In this document: positions 34,079 to 42,913 of the stretch, one piece after another
How positions within the stretch are numbered: the first letter of the stretch is position 1
Layout of the letters: the number at the start of each line of letters is the position of its first letter
Assembly: GCA_002343505.1 (NCBI GenBank)
Contig: DDQZ01000084.1
Location: 622-43,534 of the forward strand
Length of the DNA stretch: 42,913 nt
Direction: 5' to 3'
Origin: Verrucomicrobiaceae bacterium UBA2429
Lineage (GTDB): Bacteria; Verrucomicrobiota; Verrucomicrobiia; Verrucomicrobiales; Verrucomicrobiaceae
Position numbers and translations under genes: made by a program
Notes under the pieces: generated by a model
The model's database searches: none
What the model saw: only the letters and a program-made list of their open reading frames with translations
Told to the model about the DNA's origin: nothing

Positions 34079-35112
34079 GAATCTGGTTTCAGGCGCTGCT
34101 TTGGCTCGTGATGATTGGCTTGCAGTGGAGGGTCTGCCAGACTTGCGCGGCGGGTTCTTGCTCCGTGGGCATGGTTGATCCAGGTGGTCCGATCTGGCAT
34201 GTGAATGCGAATCAGGAGCACATGCCCATTCATGCGCTGCTTCTGTTTTCGCCAATGGTCCTGATGCCTCTGGGACGAAGATTGTTCGGCGGGTCCTCGT
34301 CCGGCCAGACACCCTGGATTGAAATTTTCGCCGCCCTTTGCCTCGGCTTGTCACTGCTGTTCAGGCCGGTTGATCCGCGGGTCGTGTTTGAGGACGATTC
34401 GATTTCACGGAGAGTCGTGCCCGCCGGGTTCTTCCTTGCGCTGCCCTGGCTGGCGGTGCGTTCGTGGAGTGGCGTGGTCGTGCTCCGCCGCTGGCGGCAT
34501 GAGGGGTTCGGAGGGCTGGGGCATGCTTGTGTGGCTTTGGCGCAGGTGTTCCCCGCCATTGGGGCGGCATGGCTCGTGGCTCATCGCGCGAACTGGACGC
34601 CGTGGAACTTCGACCCGCTCATTGTGCTGCTGACGGCGGCGCATTTTCATCATGCGGGACTCACATTGCCTTTGATCGCCGGATTGAATGCAAGGGCCAA
34701 TCCAGGCCGGCTGACCTCAGCCTCATGTGCGGCGGTTCTCGCCGGCGTGCCGTTGGTGGCGGCTGGCATCACCTGCGCGCATTTCGGGATGCTGCCGCTG
34801 CTGGAGCCGCTGGGAGTGATGGTGCTGGTGGCCGGCGCCATGGGAGTGGCTGCCTCGCAGTTGCTGACGGGGGTTGCGTCTCGTGGAGGAATGCGCTGGC
34901 GGACACGCGCGGCCTTCCTGTTTTCAGGCGCGTGTCTGATCGTGGCCATGATCCTCGCGCTAAGCTTTGGTCTTCGTTACCTGTTTCCGCGGCTTGCTTT
35001 GACCATGCCGCAGATGTGGATGATCCACGGCTCGCTGAACACTTTCGGTTTTGGCCTCTGCGGCATTCTGGCTTGGAGGTCGCTGGCGGGACGGGGTCAA
35101 AGCGCGGGCTGA
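34075..35112 (+). CDS. YndJ-like multi-pass membrane protein
   Basis: A 345-residue protein with about eight to ten hydrophobic segments, starting MRIWFQALLWLVMIGLQW. The conserved stretch FDPLIVLLTAAHFHHAGLTL has a His-rich core (HFHHAG) that could bind a metal, and MIHGSLNTFGFG carries another His. It resembles YndJ-family proteins, which are found with DUF1990 proteins. Its start overlaps the DUF1990 stop by four bases. At the 3' end it overlaps the convergent BatA-VWA gene by 16 bases (35097-35112). Confidence 0.8.
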   Translation: MRIWFQALLWLVMIGLQWRVCQTCAAGSCSVGMVDPGGPIWHVNANQEHMPIHALLLFSPMVLMPLGRRLFGGSSSGQTPWIEIFAALCLGLSLLFRPVDPRVVFEDDSISRRVVPAGFFLALPWLAVRSWSGVVVLRRWRHEGFGGLGHACVALAQVFPAIGAAWLVAHRANWTPWNFDPLIVLLTAAHFHHAGLTLPLIAGLNARANPGRLTSASCAAVLAGVPLVAAGITCAHFGMLPLLEPLGVMVLVAGAMGVAASQLLTGVASRGGMRWRTRAAFLFSGACLIVAMILALSFGLRYLFPRLALTMPQMWMIHGSLNTFGFGLCGILAWRSLAGRGQSAG

Positions 35113-37172
35113 GGCGCCGGGGCTGCTTCCTCCACTCTGCCGCGTCCCGCGCGCCAGGCCAGCAATGTCTCCGCGCCAAGCACCGCGAGCAATGCCGCCA
35201 GAAACCAGAGCCAGGCACGCTGCTGCTTCTCCGCCTCACCAGCGGCCAGGCGCTCCTGGACACGCTCGTTTTGGGCGATCTCCCCCTGCGTGCCGCTCAT
35301 CTCATGCAAGCGTATGCCAAAGTCTTTGAGGCGCTCCGCATCCATTGCTGTCACGCGGCCCTCCTCCGGAGGCAGGTTCACTGCGTGGAGGCGTGTTTCA
35401 GCTCCCGTTTTGACTTGGTAAATCCCGACGGATTCGGTGACGTGAGGCATGCCAGCTTTGACCGTTGTTTCCCTGCCCTCCGGCGTGAGCACGAGGGCGT
35501 CACCGGCTGTGACCGGTAGTGCGGCGCCGACGAGCATGCCCGACTGGGCGGCATGGGAAAAGCCCGCCGCCTCCAGCCAGCCGAAGATCAGCGGCACGAA
35601 CTTCGTGGAGAGCGCGAGCTGGCTGTCCGCCGGATGCCAGCCGCTGGCCAGCATGAGCAGCGTGCCCTTTTCCATTTGCAAGGCCATCAACGCGGGCGCG
35701 CCGTTGTCAAAACGGGCGATGATTTCGATCTTCTCCGCAGCGGTGCCTGTGAGGTCTGCCTGGCGGTGTTTCCAAAAGCGCAGCTTGGTGAAATCGCGCA
35801 GCCGCGGATCGGCGAAGGGGCGCAGCAGCGGATGCTCCGCTTTGACCTCGCCGAGCATCCTGTAGTTGTCCACGGGAGCTTCTTTCAATGCCACGCCATT
35901 CACTCCGGCCAAAGACTCCACATCCTGCGCGCTCGTTCCTGGCTCCAGAAGCCATACAGCCAGCCCTCCAGAGCGGATCCATTCAGCGAATCCCTCGGGT
36001 GGGGCGCCTTGCAGCACGGCCATCTGGCAGCGCGGCAGCTCCGCCGCGTCTGCCACCCGCGGCTCCAGGCTGGTGGTCGGCTGCAAGGCGCGCTTGAGAT
36101 AAAAGAGCGGCGATGCAGCCTCGTCCGCCGCCGCCTTCGCGCCTAGCCAGGCCACGCCCACCTGGCGTGGCCTGGCGGGGGCCAGGAAGATCCTGTTGTC
36201 AAAGTCCCACGAGTCACCGTTGAGCAAAAGCGTGTCAGCCGAAGCGGCGGCCTGGGTGGGCAGCGGCACACTTAGAATACGCGCGGCTCCTGCGGGCAGG
36301 TAACCAGTCATTGCCTCGCCCCTGCTCTTTTCCCACCGCAGGGTGAAGTCGGAAACCCGCGAGTCCCGAGAGTTTGACAGGCGCACGCGCAGGGTCTCCG
36401 CCTCTCCTGTTTTAGCGCTCCGGTCCTCCACATTTCCCGTATCCGCCGCCGCGAGACTCAGAGTCATGTTGCCCTCGTCTCTCGTCTCAACCCGCAGCGC
36501 CTGCACGCGCGTCTCCTCCGGCCAGGCAATGCCGCGCAGGGCGTCGAGTCTGGCGCCTTCCTGGAAGTCGGTAAGCACCACGATCACGCGCTCCATTCCG
36601 CCGATGCCGCTGGCGCTTGAGATTTGCGCCAGCGCGTCCACAAGCGCTCGGCCCAAGTCGGTGGCCTGCCAGCCGGGCTGGATTTCACCGAGTTTCTGGA
36701 GCAGCGCACCTGAGCGTGCCGGGCCGGATTCCGCGTCTTCTCCAAAGGTCCACAGCGGATGCAGCCGGTCGTCAAATGCCGCCAGTGCCATTCGGTCGGC
36801 GGGCGTGGTTTTTTGGATCACCTCACGCGCGCGGTCGAGAGCCTGCTTCATTAAATCCCCGCGTCGCATTGAAGCGCTGCGGTCCACAAGCATGAAGACG
36901 GCCCTGCCCCCGTCCGCTCCGGCGCGCGCGTCAGTCTGAAGCCAGGGCCGTGAGAACATCAGCGCCAGTAGGATGAGCGCCAGGCAGCGCAACAACAGCA
37001 GCAGCCAGTGCTCGATGCGGCGCTTGCTGACTGGCACGGGCGTCCGCGCCTGGAGAAACATCAGCGAGCTGAACTCCACCCGGTCCTGCGGCGGCCTGCG
37101 CCGCAGATGCATGAGGATCGGAGCAATGATCGCGCCCGCGCCGAGCAGGTAGAGTGGGAACAGCCAGGACAT
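35097..37172 (-). CDS. BatA/VWA membrane protein
   Basis: A 691-residue protein with an N-terminal BatA region containing two membrane helices (about 2-21 and 55-75; GAGAIIAPILMHLRRRPPQD between), then a VWA domain whose metal site is intact: Asp97/Ser99/Ser101 in VDRSASM, the TDLGRALVD Thr, and LTDFQEG. A long beta-rich periplasmic region follows, then a C-terminal membrane helix (WLWFLAALLAVLGAETLLAW). This architecture usually lies next to MoxR and DUF58 genes, where the set acts in envelope maturation or stress. In this window the MoxR and DUF58 genes are about 12.5 kb away. Confidence 0.9.
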   Translation of the reverse strand: MSWLFPLYLLGAGAIIAPILMHLRRRPPQDRVEFSSLMFLQARTPVPVSKRRIEHWLLLLLRCLALILLALMFSRPWLQTDARAGADGGRAVFMLVDRSASMRRGDLMKQALDRAREVIQKTTPADRMALAAFDDRLHPLWTFGEDAESGPARSGALLQKLGEIQPGWQATDLGRALVDALAQISSASGIGGMERVIVVLTDFQEGARLDALRGIAWPEETRVQALRVETRDEGNMTLSLAAADTGNVEDRSAKTGEAETLRVRLSNSRDSRVSDFTLRWEKSRGEAMTGYLPAGAARILSVPLPTQAAASADTLLLNGDSWDFDNRIFLAPARPRQVGVAWLGAKAAADEAASPLFYLKRALQPTTSLEPRVADAAELPRCQMAVLQGAPPEGFAEWIRSGGLAVWLLEPGTSAQDVESLAGVNGVALKEAPVDNYRMLGEVKAEHPLLRPFADPRLRDFTKLRFWKHRQADLTGTAAEKIEIIARFDNGAPALMALQMEKGTLLMLASGWHPADSQLALSTKFVPLIFGWLEAAGFSHAAQSGMLVGAALPVTAGDALVLTPEGRETTVKAGMPHVTESVGIYQVKTGAETRLHAVNLPPEEGRVTAMDAERLKDFGIRLHEMSGTQGEIAQNERVQERLAAGEAEKQQRAWLWFLAALLAVLGAETLLAWRAGRGRVEEAAPAPQPAL

Positions 37173-37419
37173 GGGGAAAATGGGCTTTCAGTTGAACCCT
37201 CCGAAGAACGGAATCTTGCATCCGCAAGGCGGGAAGAAAAAATGGAGGGCCGTCCTGGCTGCCTGCCCGGCGGCTGGGGGCACGGGCTTGGATGCCCCCT
37301 GCAACTCCATCTTGGCGGGGGTTCGGAAGCGCTTCCTGCCATTTACGCAAGTTCCTCCAGGAGCGCGCATCCAGTCTGCAAGGGGCCGCCCGCCTCATGA
37401 ACCCGCAGACAAGCCCGCC

Positions 37420-40400
37420 ATGAAACTCGCTTTTCAAATCATCCTTCCAGGTCTCCTCTCCCTCTCCGCCGCCGCGCAGGATGTCCGCTGGACGGGTGCT
37501 TTGAGTGAGTTTTGGGACAACTCCCGCAACTGGGCCCGGGCCACCCCGCCCAACTCTGACGGGGATGTGGTTTTCCCCGCCAATGCGTTGCGCAAGGCAT
37601 GTCAAAACAATCTCCCGGCAGGGACTGCGCTGAGCAAGCTGGTCTTCGATGCCGGCGGATATGTGATCGAGGGAAATCCGCTGCGCATCAAATCCGGCGG
37701 CATCATCCTGGCTGACGGAACAGCGGCCGAACGCGTGGTGTCGCTGCGCCTGCCGCTGACTTTGGGAGCCTCGCAGACATTCTCCATAGGCGGCCTGTCA
37801 GGGAGCGCGGACGGTCTGCTGCTGCATTTGAAGGGCGCTGTGAGCATGGGAGATTTCCCTCTGCAAATCGAGGGCGGGGACGCGGTGCTCGACGCGCCGG
37901 TCACAGCCAACATGCGAGGCGGCACCGCGTTGAAATTCACAGGCATCGGTGTGAAAACCATATCGCAGGGCGTGACAATCACCGCACCCAGGATTGAGAT
38001 TTCAGGGTTGGCCGGACATGTGCGTCTGCTTGGAGAGGTGGTGGCTGACACCATGCTGGTGACCGCCCTGCTGCCGCAAACACCGGGCAAGGGCGGCGTG
38101 CTTTCCGGGACAGGCAGGGTGGAGGCGGACTGCCGGGTCCTGCGCTATGGCGTCCTGTCTCCGGGAGTGGAAGGTTTTGGCCGGCTGCGCATGGATAAGA
38201 ATCTTGTTCTAGGCGGAGATTCCCTGGTGGAGATTGAGCTGGGGAATCCGTCCTCCGCCGGGAAGACTCATGACCAGGTGCGCGTCCAGGGCGCGGTGGA
38301 AATTCAAACCGGCGCCAGCCTGCTCATCAAGCCCGGTGCCGGCTTCGCCCCGGTGGCGGGACAGGCCTATACCGTGCTGGAAAAGACGGGCGCGGGACCC
38401 GTCACAGGCCGTTTCCAGAATCTACCCCAGGGCGCCACAATCAGAGTGGGCGAGGCCACCATGCTGGTCTCCTACACAGGCGGTGATGGCAATGATGTGA
38501 CTGTCACGGTCGTGGACCTGCCCCCGGCGATCTCTGCCATACCCGCTCAAACCGTGCATGAGGACGGCAGAGTGACTGTGGCCTTCACCGTGTCGGACCC
38601 AAACACCGACCTCTCCGCTCTGCGAGTCAGCCTGCGAGGCGGGCAAGTGACGGCATCCTTCTCGGGTGCGGGCGCGGCCAGGACCGCGACGATCCGTCCG
38701 CAGCCTGACTTTTTCGGCCAAACCACTGTCACACTTGAGGTCAGCGATGCGACAGTCTCCACGCGCAGGAGTTTCGAGCTGGAGGTCCTTCCAGTGAATG
38801 ACACGCCGTCGTTCACCGCCGCCCCTGTGATCGAGTTCGTGCGCGGCGCTTTGCAGTCCAGGGCGGCGGCTTCAAACGTCAGCGCGGGACCGGGTGAGGA
38901 GCAGGCGCTGGCATTCGAGGTGCTTTCAGTTTCCAATCCGCAACTGTTCCGCGTGCTTCCAGCGCTGACGCCGGGTGGCATGCTCACCTGCGGCCCTGTG
39001 GAGACCGGCGAATCATTGGTCCGTGTGCGTCTGCTGGATGATGGCGGCAACGATCATGGAGGCATCCATGCCAGCCCGCCCCAGACCATCCTGCTAAGAG
39101 TAGGCGCGGACAAAGAATCACCGATTGCCCCGCCTGTGGATGTGACATGGACCGGTCTTGCCGGCAGCCAGTGGAACAACGGACGGAATTGGAGCACGCT
39201 TCTTGTCCCGCAACATGCCGCTACCGCTGGATTTGCGGCAGACCTGCCGGCGCGGCGCAGCAAGTCCGTGGACATTTCCGGGGGCGCGCAGTGCGGGCAG
39301 CTGCGTTTCTCAGGAGGCGGATACCGCCTGCACGGCGGAGATGGCGATTTCATCCTGGCCGCGGAGGCCCGGCTCACAGCGGGCGTGGACACGAGGTTTG
39401 ACGCTCTGCTGAAAGGCCGCGAGAGCTTGAGTCTCATCGCGGGCCAGGGAGCAAGGCTGGAGTTGAAAGGCGGCCTGGAGTGCCCTTTCAGGGGCTTTGC
39501 CTTACCAATACCGCCTGTGAGGCCAAACAAACTTTTTATGAACCTGGGGTTCGGCTCGGTGATGGAGATCAACGGCGGGCGTCTGGCGGATGTGGATATC
39601 CTCATGGGCGGCAAGGGAAGGATCGTCATGGAGGGTGATGTTTTCCACATGGGCGAAACGAATCTGTTCAACGGAGGATTTCATGTGCTTGAGGTCAATG
39701 GCAGCTTTGGCACGCGTTTGACCAATGTGGAGAGGGATCTCAACTCCGTGGTTTTTCAAAGCACGGCCACCCTGCGTGGAACAGGGACAGTGCTTGGCAG
39801 GCTCAGCGCCGGCGGTCTCATCCAGCCGGGACGGACAGGCGGCGTGGAAGGGGACGCCGCCGGTCAAATCGGACGCCTGACCGTGCATATCGCCACCGTG
39901 GTTGACAACGGCGCGGAAAATCTCGGCGTGCTCGAACTGGACATCGGCTCTGCCGCCGGTCCCGGTGTCACCTACGACCAGCTTATCGTTGAAAAGAGGC
40001 TCGTCCTGGACAACGCCCGCCTGCGGCTGCGCCCGGCTCAGGGATTCGCACCCAGGGTGGGAGATGTGTTCACACTGGTGAATGTGGCCGGCCCCGTGAC
40101 GGGCGCGCGCACGGGCTTTTTTGCCGGGCTGCCGGAGGGCGCCGCGCTGCGGGTCGGGAATGCGGACCTGCGCGTGAGCTACACGGGTGGCGATGGCAAT
40201 GACATCACCGCCACAGTGACAGCACTGGCGGCAGGTGCGAGCGGCTTCGCGTCCGCCTCAACCCTCACAAATGCCGCTCCGTTCACACCCGGCTCTTACT
40301 GCGGCCTGGCTGTGGCTGATCAGGGCGTGCTGCCGGGTCATGAAAACGCCGGGTTACTCTCGCTGACGGTGACCCAGACCGGCACGTTCAGCGGCAAGCT

Positions 40401-41382
40401 GTTGATGGGTGGCGCCAGCCACAAGTTCTCAGGCGCCTTCAAGAGTGATGGCAGCGCGCTCTTCGGCAAAGCGGGCGGCCTGCTGACTCTGCCGCGCAAA
40501 AACCTCGCGCCCCTCGTACTCTCCCTTCGCGCGGGCAGTTCCGACGGCGGGCCATGCGTCACCGCGCTCATCCTGGAAGATGGCCGGCCCTTTGCCAGCG
40601 CGCGCGCGGACCGCGCCCTTTACGATTCGGTGAAATCCCCCGCGCCCGCGTGGATGACGGATGCCAAAAGCGGCAAAGGCAAATTCACCGCGGCTTTCCC
40701 CGCGCTCGCCGCACCGAACCGCGGCCTGGAGGCCGCCTCCTTCCCGCAGGGCGATGGATGGGCGCTGATGAGTCTCGCGCGGGATGGCAGGGTGACGATG
40801 ACAGGTCAACTGGCCGATGGCGCGCAGATCACCCTTTCCGGCCTCATCACCACCGGCGGCAGTCTCTCCATCCATGTGCCGCTTTACTCCGGCAAAGGCT
40901 CCCTTTCCGGCATGGCACGTTTCGAGCAGCAGCCTCTCACAGACGCGGCGGGGGTGGACTTTTTCTGGTTCCGCCCCGCCCAGACGCCGCGCGCAGCAGC
41001 GCCCTATGCGGCGGGCTGGCCGCAAGGAATCCATGTGGATTTCGACGCCTGCCGACTTGTGGAAAAAGCCGCCCCCTATCTCGCCGGTCTCGCTGCTCCA
41101 GGACCGGCTGGCAATGTGCTCATCACAGTGGACGGTCTGGCGCAAAAGGCTGCCAGCCTGGAACCCGCGAACAAAATCGTGCTCGTCAATCGCCCCGACC
41201 CTGACAAGCTCGCCAGCGCCATCACCACCTCCTCCGGCAAATGGAGCGGCTCCTTCATCCATCCCGCCGACATGAAAAAGAAAGCCTTCAGCGGTGTGGT
41301 CCTGCAAAAATCCGGACGCGCCACCGGTTTTTACCTCGCTCCTCAAGGCAGCGGCCTGGCGGGTTTTTCGGTTGTTCCCTGA
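37420..41382 (+). CDS. Large secreted protein (1320 aa) with duplicated modules and GTYxG C-terminal module
   Basis: ATG 37420 gives a signal peptide, MKLAFQIILPGLLSLSAAAQ; the longer frame from 37171 has no such start. Residues about 21-362 and 574-932 are two copies of one block: each opens with VRWTGALSEFWDNSRNW or VTWTGLAGSQWNNGRNW, has parallel-beta, autotransporter-like repeats, and ends in VSYTGGDGND followed by VTVTV or ITATV. Between them lies a cadherin/Ig-like domain (about 367-470; HEDGRVTVAFTVSDPN). From about 940 (GSYCGLAV) to the end is a beta-rich module with PQGDGW, LADGAQIT, FFWFRPAQ and FSGVVLQKSGRATGF. The same motif order occurs in the ELWxxDGT protein. Extracellular or surface location is likely; the function is unknown. 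It is divergent from the BatA-VWA gene across 247 bases. Confidence 0.85.
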   Translation: MKLAFQIILPGLLSLSAAAQDVRWTGALSEFWDNSRNWARATPPNSDGDVVFPANALRKACQNNLPAGTALSKLVFDAGGYVIEGNPLRIKSGGIILADGTAAERVVSLRLPLTLGASQTFSIGGLSGSADGLLLHLKGAVSMGDFPLQIEGGDAVLDAPVTANMRGGTALKFTGIGVKTISQGVTITAPRIEISGLAGHVRLLGEVVADTMLVTALLPQTPGKGGVLSGTGRVEADCRVLRYGVLSPGVEGFGRLRMDKNLVLGGDSLVEIELGNPSSAGKTHDQVRVQGAVEIQTGASLLIKPGAGFAPVAGQAYTVLEKTGAGPVTGRFQNLPQGATIRVGEATMLVSYTGGDGNDVTVTVVDLPPAISAIPAQTVHEDGRVTVAFTVSDPNTDLSALRVSLRGGQVTASFSGAGAARTATIRPQPDFFGQTTVTLEVSDATVSTRRSFELEVLPVNDTPSFTAAPVIEFVRGALQSRAAASNVSAGPGEEQALAFEVLSVSNPQLFRVLPALTPGGMLTCGPVETGESLVRVRLLDDGGNDHGGIHASPPQTILLRVGADKESPIAPPVDVTWTGLAGSQWNNGRNWSTLLVPQHAATAGFAADLPARRSKSVDISGGAQCGQLRFSGGGYRLHGGDGDFILAAEARLTAGVDTRFDALLKGRESLSLIAGQGARLELKGGLECPFRGFALPIPPVRPNKLFMNLGFGSVMEINGGRLADVDILMGGKGRIVMEGDVFHMGETNLFNGGFHVLEVNGSFGTRLTNVERDLNSVVFQSTATLRGTGTVLGRLSAGGLIQPGRTGGVEGDAAGQIGRLTVHIATVVDNGAENLGVLELDIGSAAGPGVTYDQLIVEKRLVLDNARLRLRPAQGFAPRVGDVFTLVNVAGPVTGARTGFFAGLPEGAALRVGNADLRVSYTGGDGNDITATVTALAAGASGFASASTLTNAAPFTPGSYCGLAVADQGVLPGHENAGLLSLTVTQTGTFSGKLLMGGASHKFSGAFKSDGSALFGKAGGLLTLPRKNLAPLVLSLRAGSSDGGPCVTALILEDGRPFASARADRALYDSVKSPAPAWMTDAKSGKGKFTAAFPALAAPNRGLEAASFPQGDGWALMSLARDGRVTMTGQLADGAQITLSGLITTGGSLSIHVPLYSGKGSLSGMARFEQQPLTDAAGVDFFWFRPAQTPRAAAPYAAGWPQGIHVDFDACRLVEKAAPYLAGLAAPGPAGNVLITVDGLAQKAASLEPANKIVLVNRPDPDKLASAITTSSGKWSGSFIHPADMKKKAFSGVVLQKSGRATGFYLAPQGSGLAGFSVVP

Positions 41383-41580
41383 GTTGAGCGCGGCCCGGAT
41401 GGTTGACGGACTGCCATGTTCTTCCCGCTTGGGTGGAGTCGCGGGGCGCACGGACAAAATCCAATCTCCCATCGTGTGCAACGGCGCGCGCCTGGAAAGC
41501 CTCGCCGTTCGGAGAGAAGCCCTGTTTTTGATCGAGATTCCGCCGGGGAAGCGTATCCTCCCCCGAATTTGCAGCACTCC

Positions 41581-42913
<1,333 letters not shown>

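Overview
The window looks like a chromosomal segment of a GC-rich member of the Verrucomicrobia (PVC group), probably near Verrucomicrobiaceae. This is inferred from the mix of families: a DUF1501 Tat-type protein, a giant ELWxxDGT-repeat protein, a large secreted protein with a GTYxG-type C-terminal module, NIPSNAP and HEAT/PA14-like secreted proteins, MoxR/DUF58/BatA-VWA genes, DUF2851 and an Rpn-type nuclease. No rRNA, tRNA, insertion sequence, phage gene or CRISPR array was seen. Most of the window is chromosomal housekeeping mixed with lineage-specific secreted proteins.

Layout. 1-843 has no credible gene. It holds a 21-bp tandem array that reverses orientation at about base 83, a REP-like palindrome inside a larger inverted repeat, and a second short 21-bp array. 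844-5965 carries a MetE-C-like protein (+), a three-gene minus-strand operon (two secreted proteins, then the fluoride channel crcB), a tandem NIPSNAP protein (+) and a small membrane protein (-). 6180-11117 carries a DapA-like aldolase, an M23 peptidase with PKD-like domains, and a cbb3-oxidase accessory operon: ccoG, an overlapping 57-aa membrane peptide, and a TauE/SafE-like transporter. 11208-13189 is accB-accC, which starts fatty-acid synthesis. A bidirectional terminator separates it from the 1725-aa ELWxxDGT protein on the minus strand. 18618-23459 holds leuB, queC, a MoxR AAA+ ATPase with its DUF58 partner, and a creatininase-family hydrolase. 23594-29235 holds a TonB-dependent receptor behind a hairpin leader, a membrane-anchored SNase-like nuclease, a second M23 peptidase, and a minus-strand pair of an AmgK-like kinase and an RlmM-like methyltransferase. 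29387-35112 holds a sensorless histidine kinase, DUF2851, an Rpn-type nuclease with a 12-bp in-frame repeat, a HAD phosphatase, and a translationally coupled DUF1990-YndJ pair. 35097-42913 holds a BatA-VWA protein (-), a 1320-aa secreted protein with an internal duplication (+), and the start of a DUF1501 protein cut by the window edge.

How the genes relate. Envelope functions recur: two M23 peptidases, an AmgK-like sugar kinase, the MoxR/DUF58 pair with a separate BatA-VWA protein, the TonB receptor and several large secreted proteins. The most interesting observation is that the two largest secreted proteins (13261-18438 and 37420-41382) end in what looks like the same roughly 350-400-residue module, despite unrelated N-terminal repeats. 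This suggests a common C-terminal surface, secretion or anchoring domain. Functional calls come from motif reading only; no database search was run.
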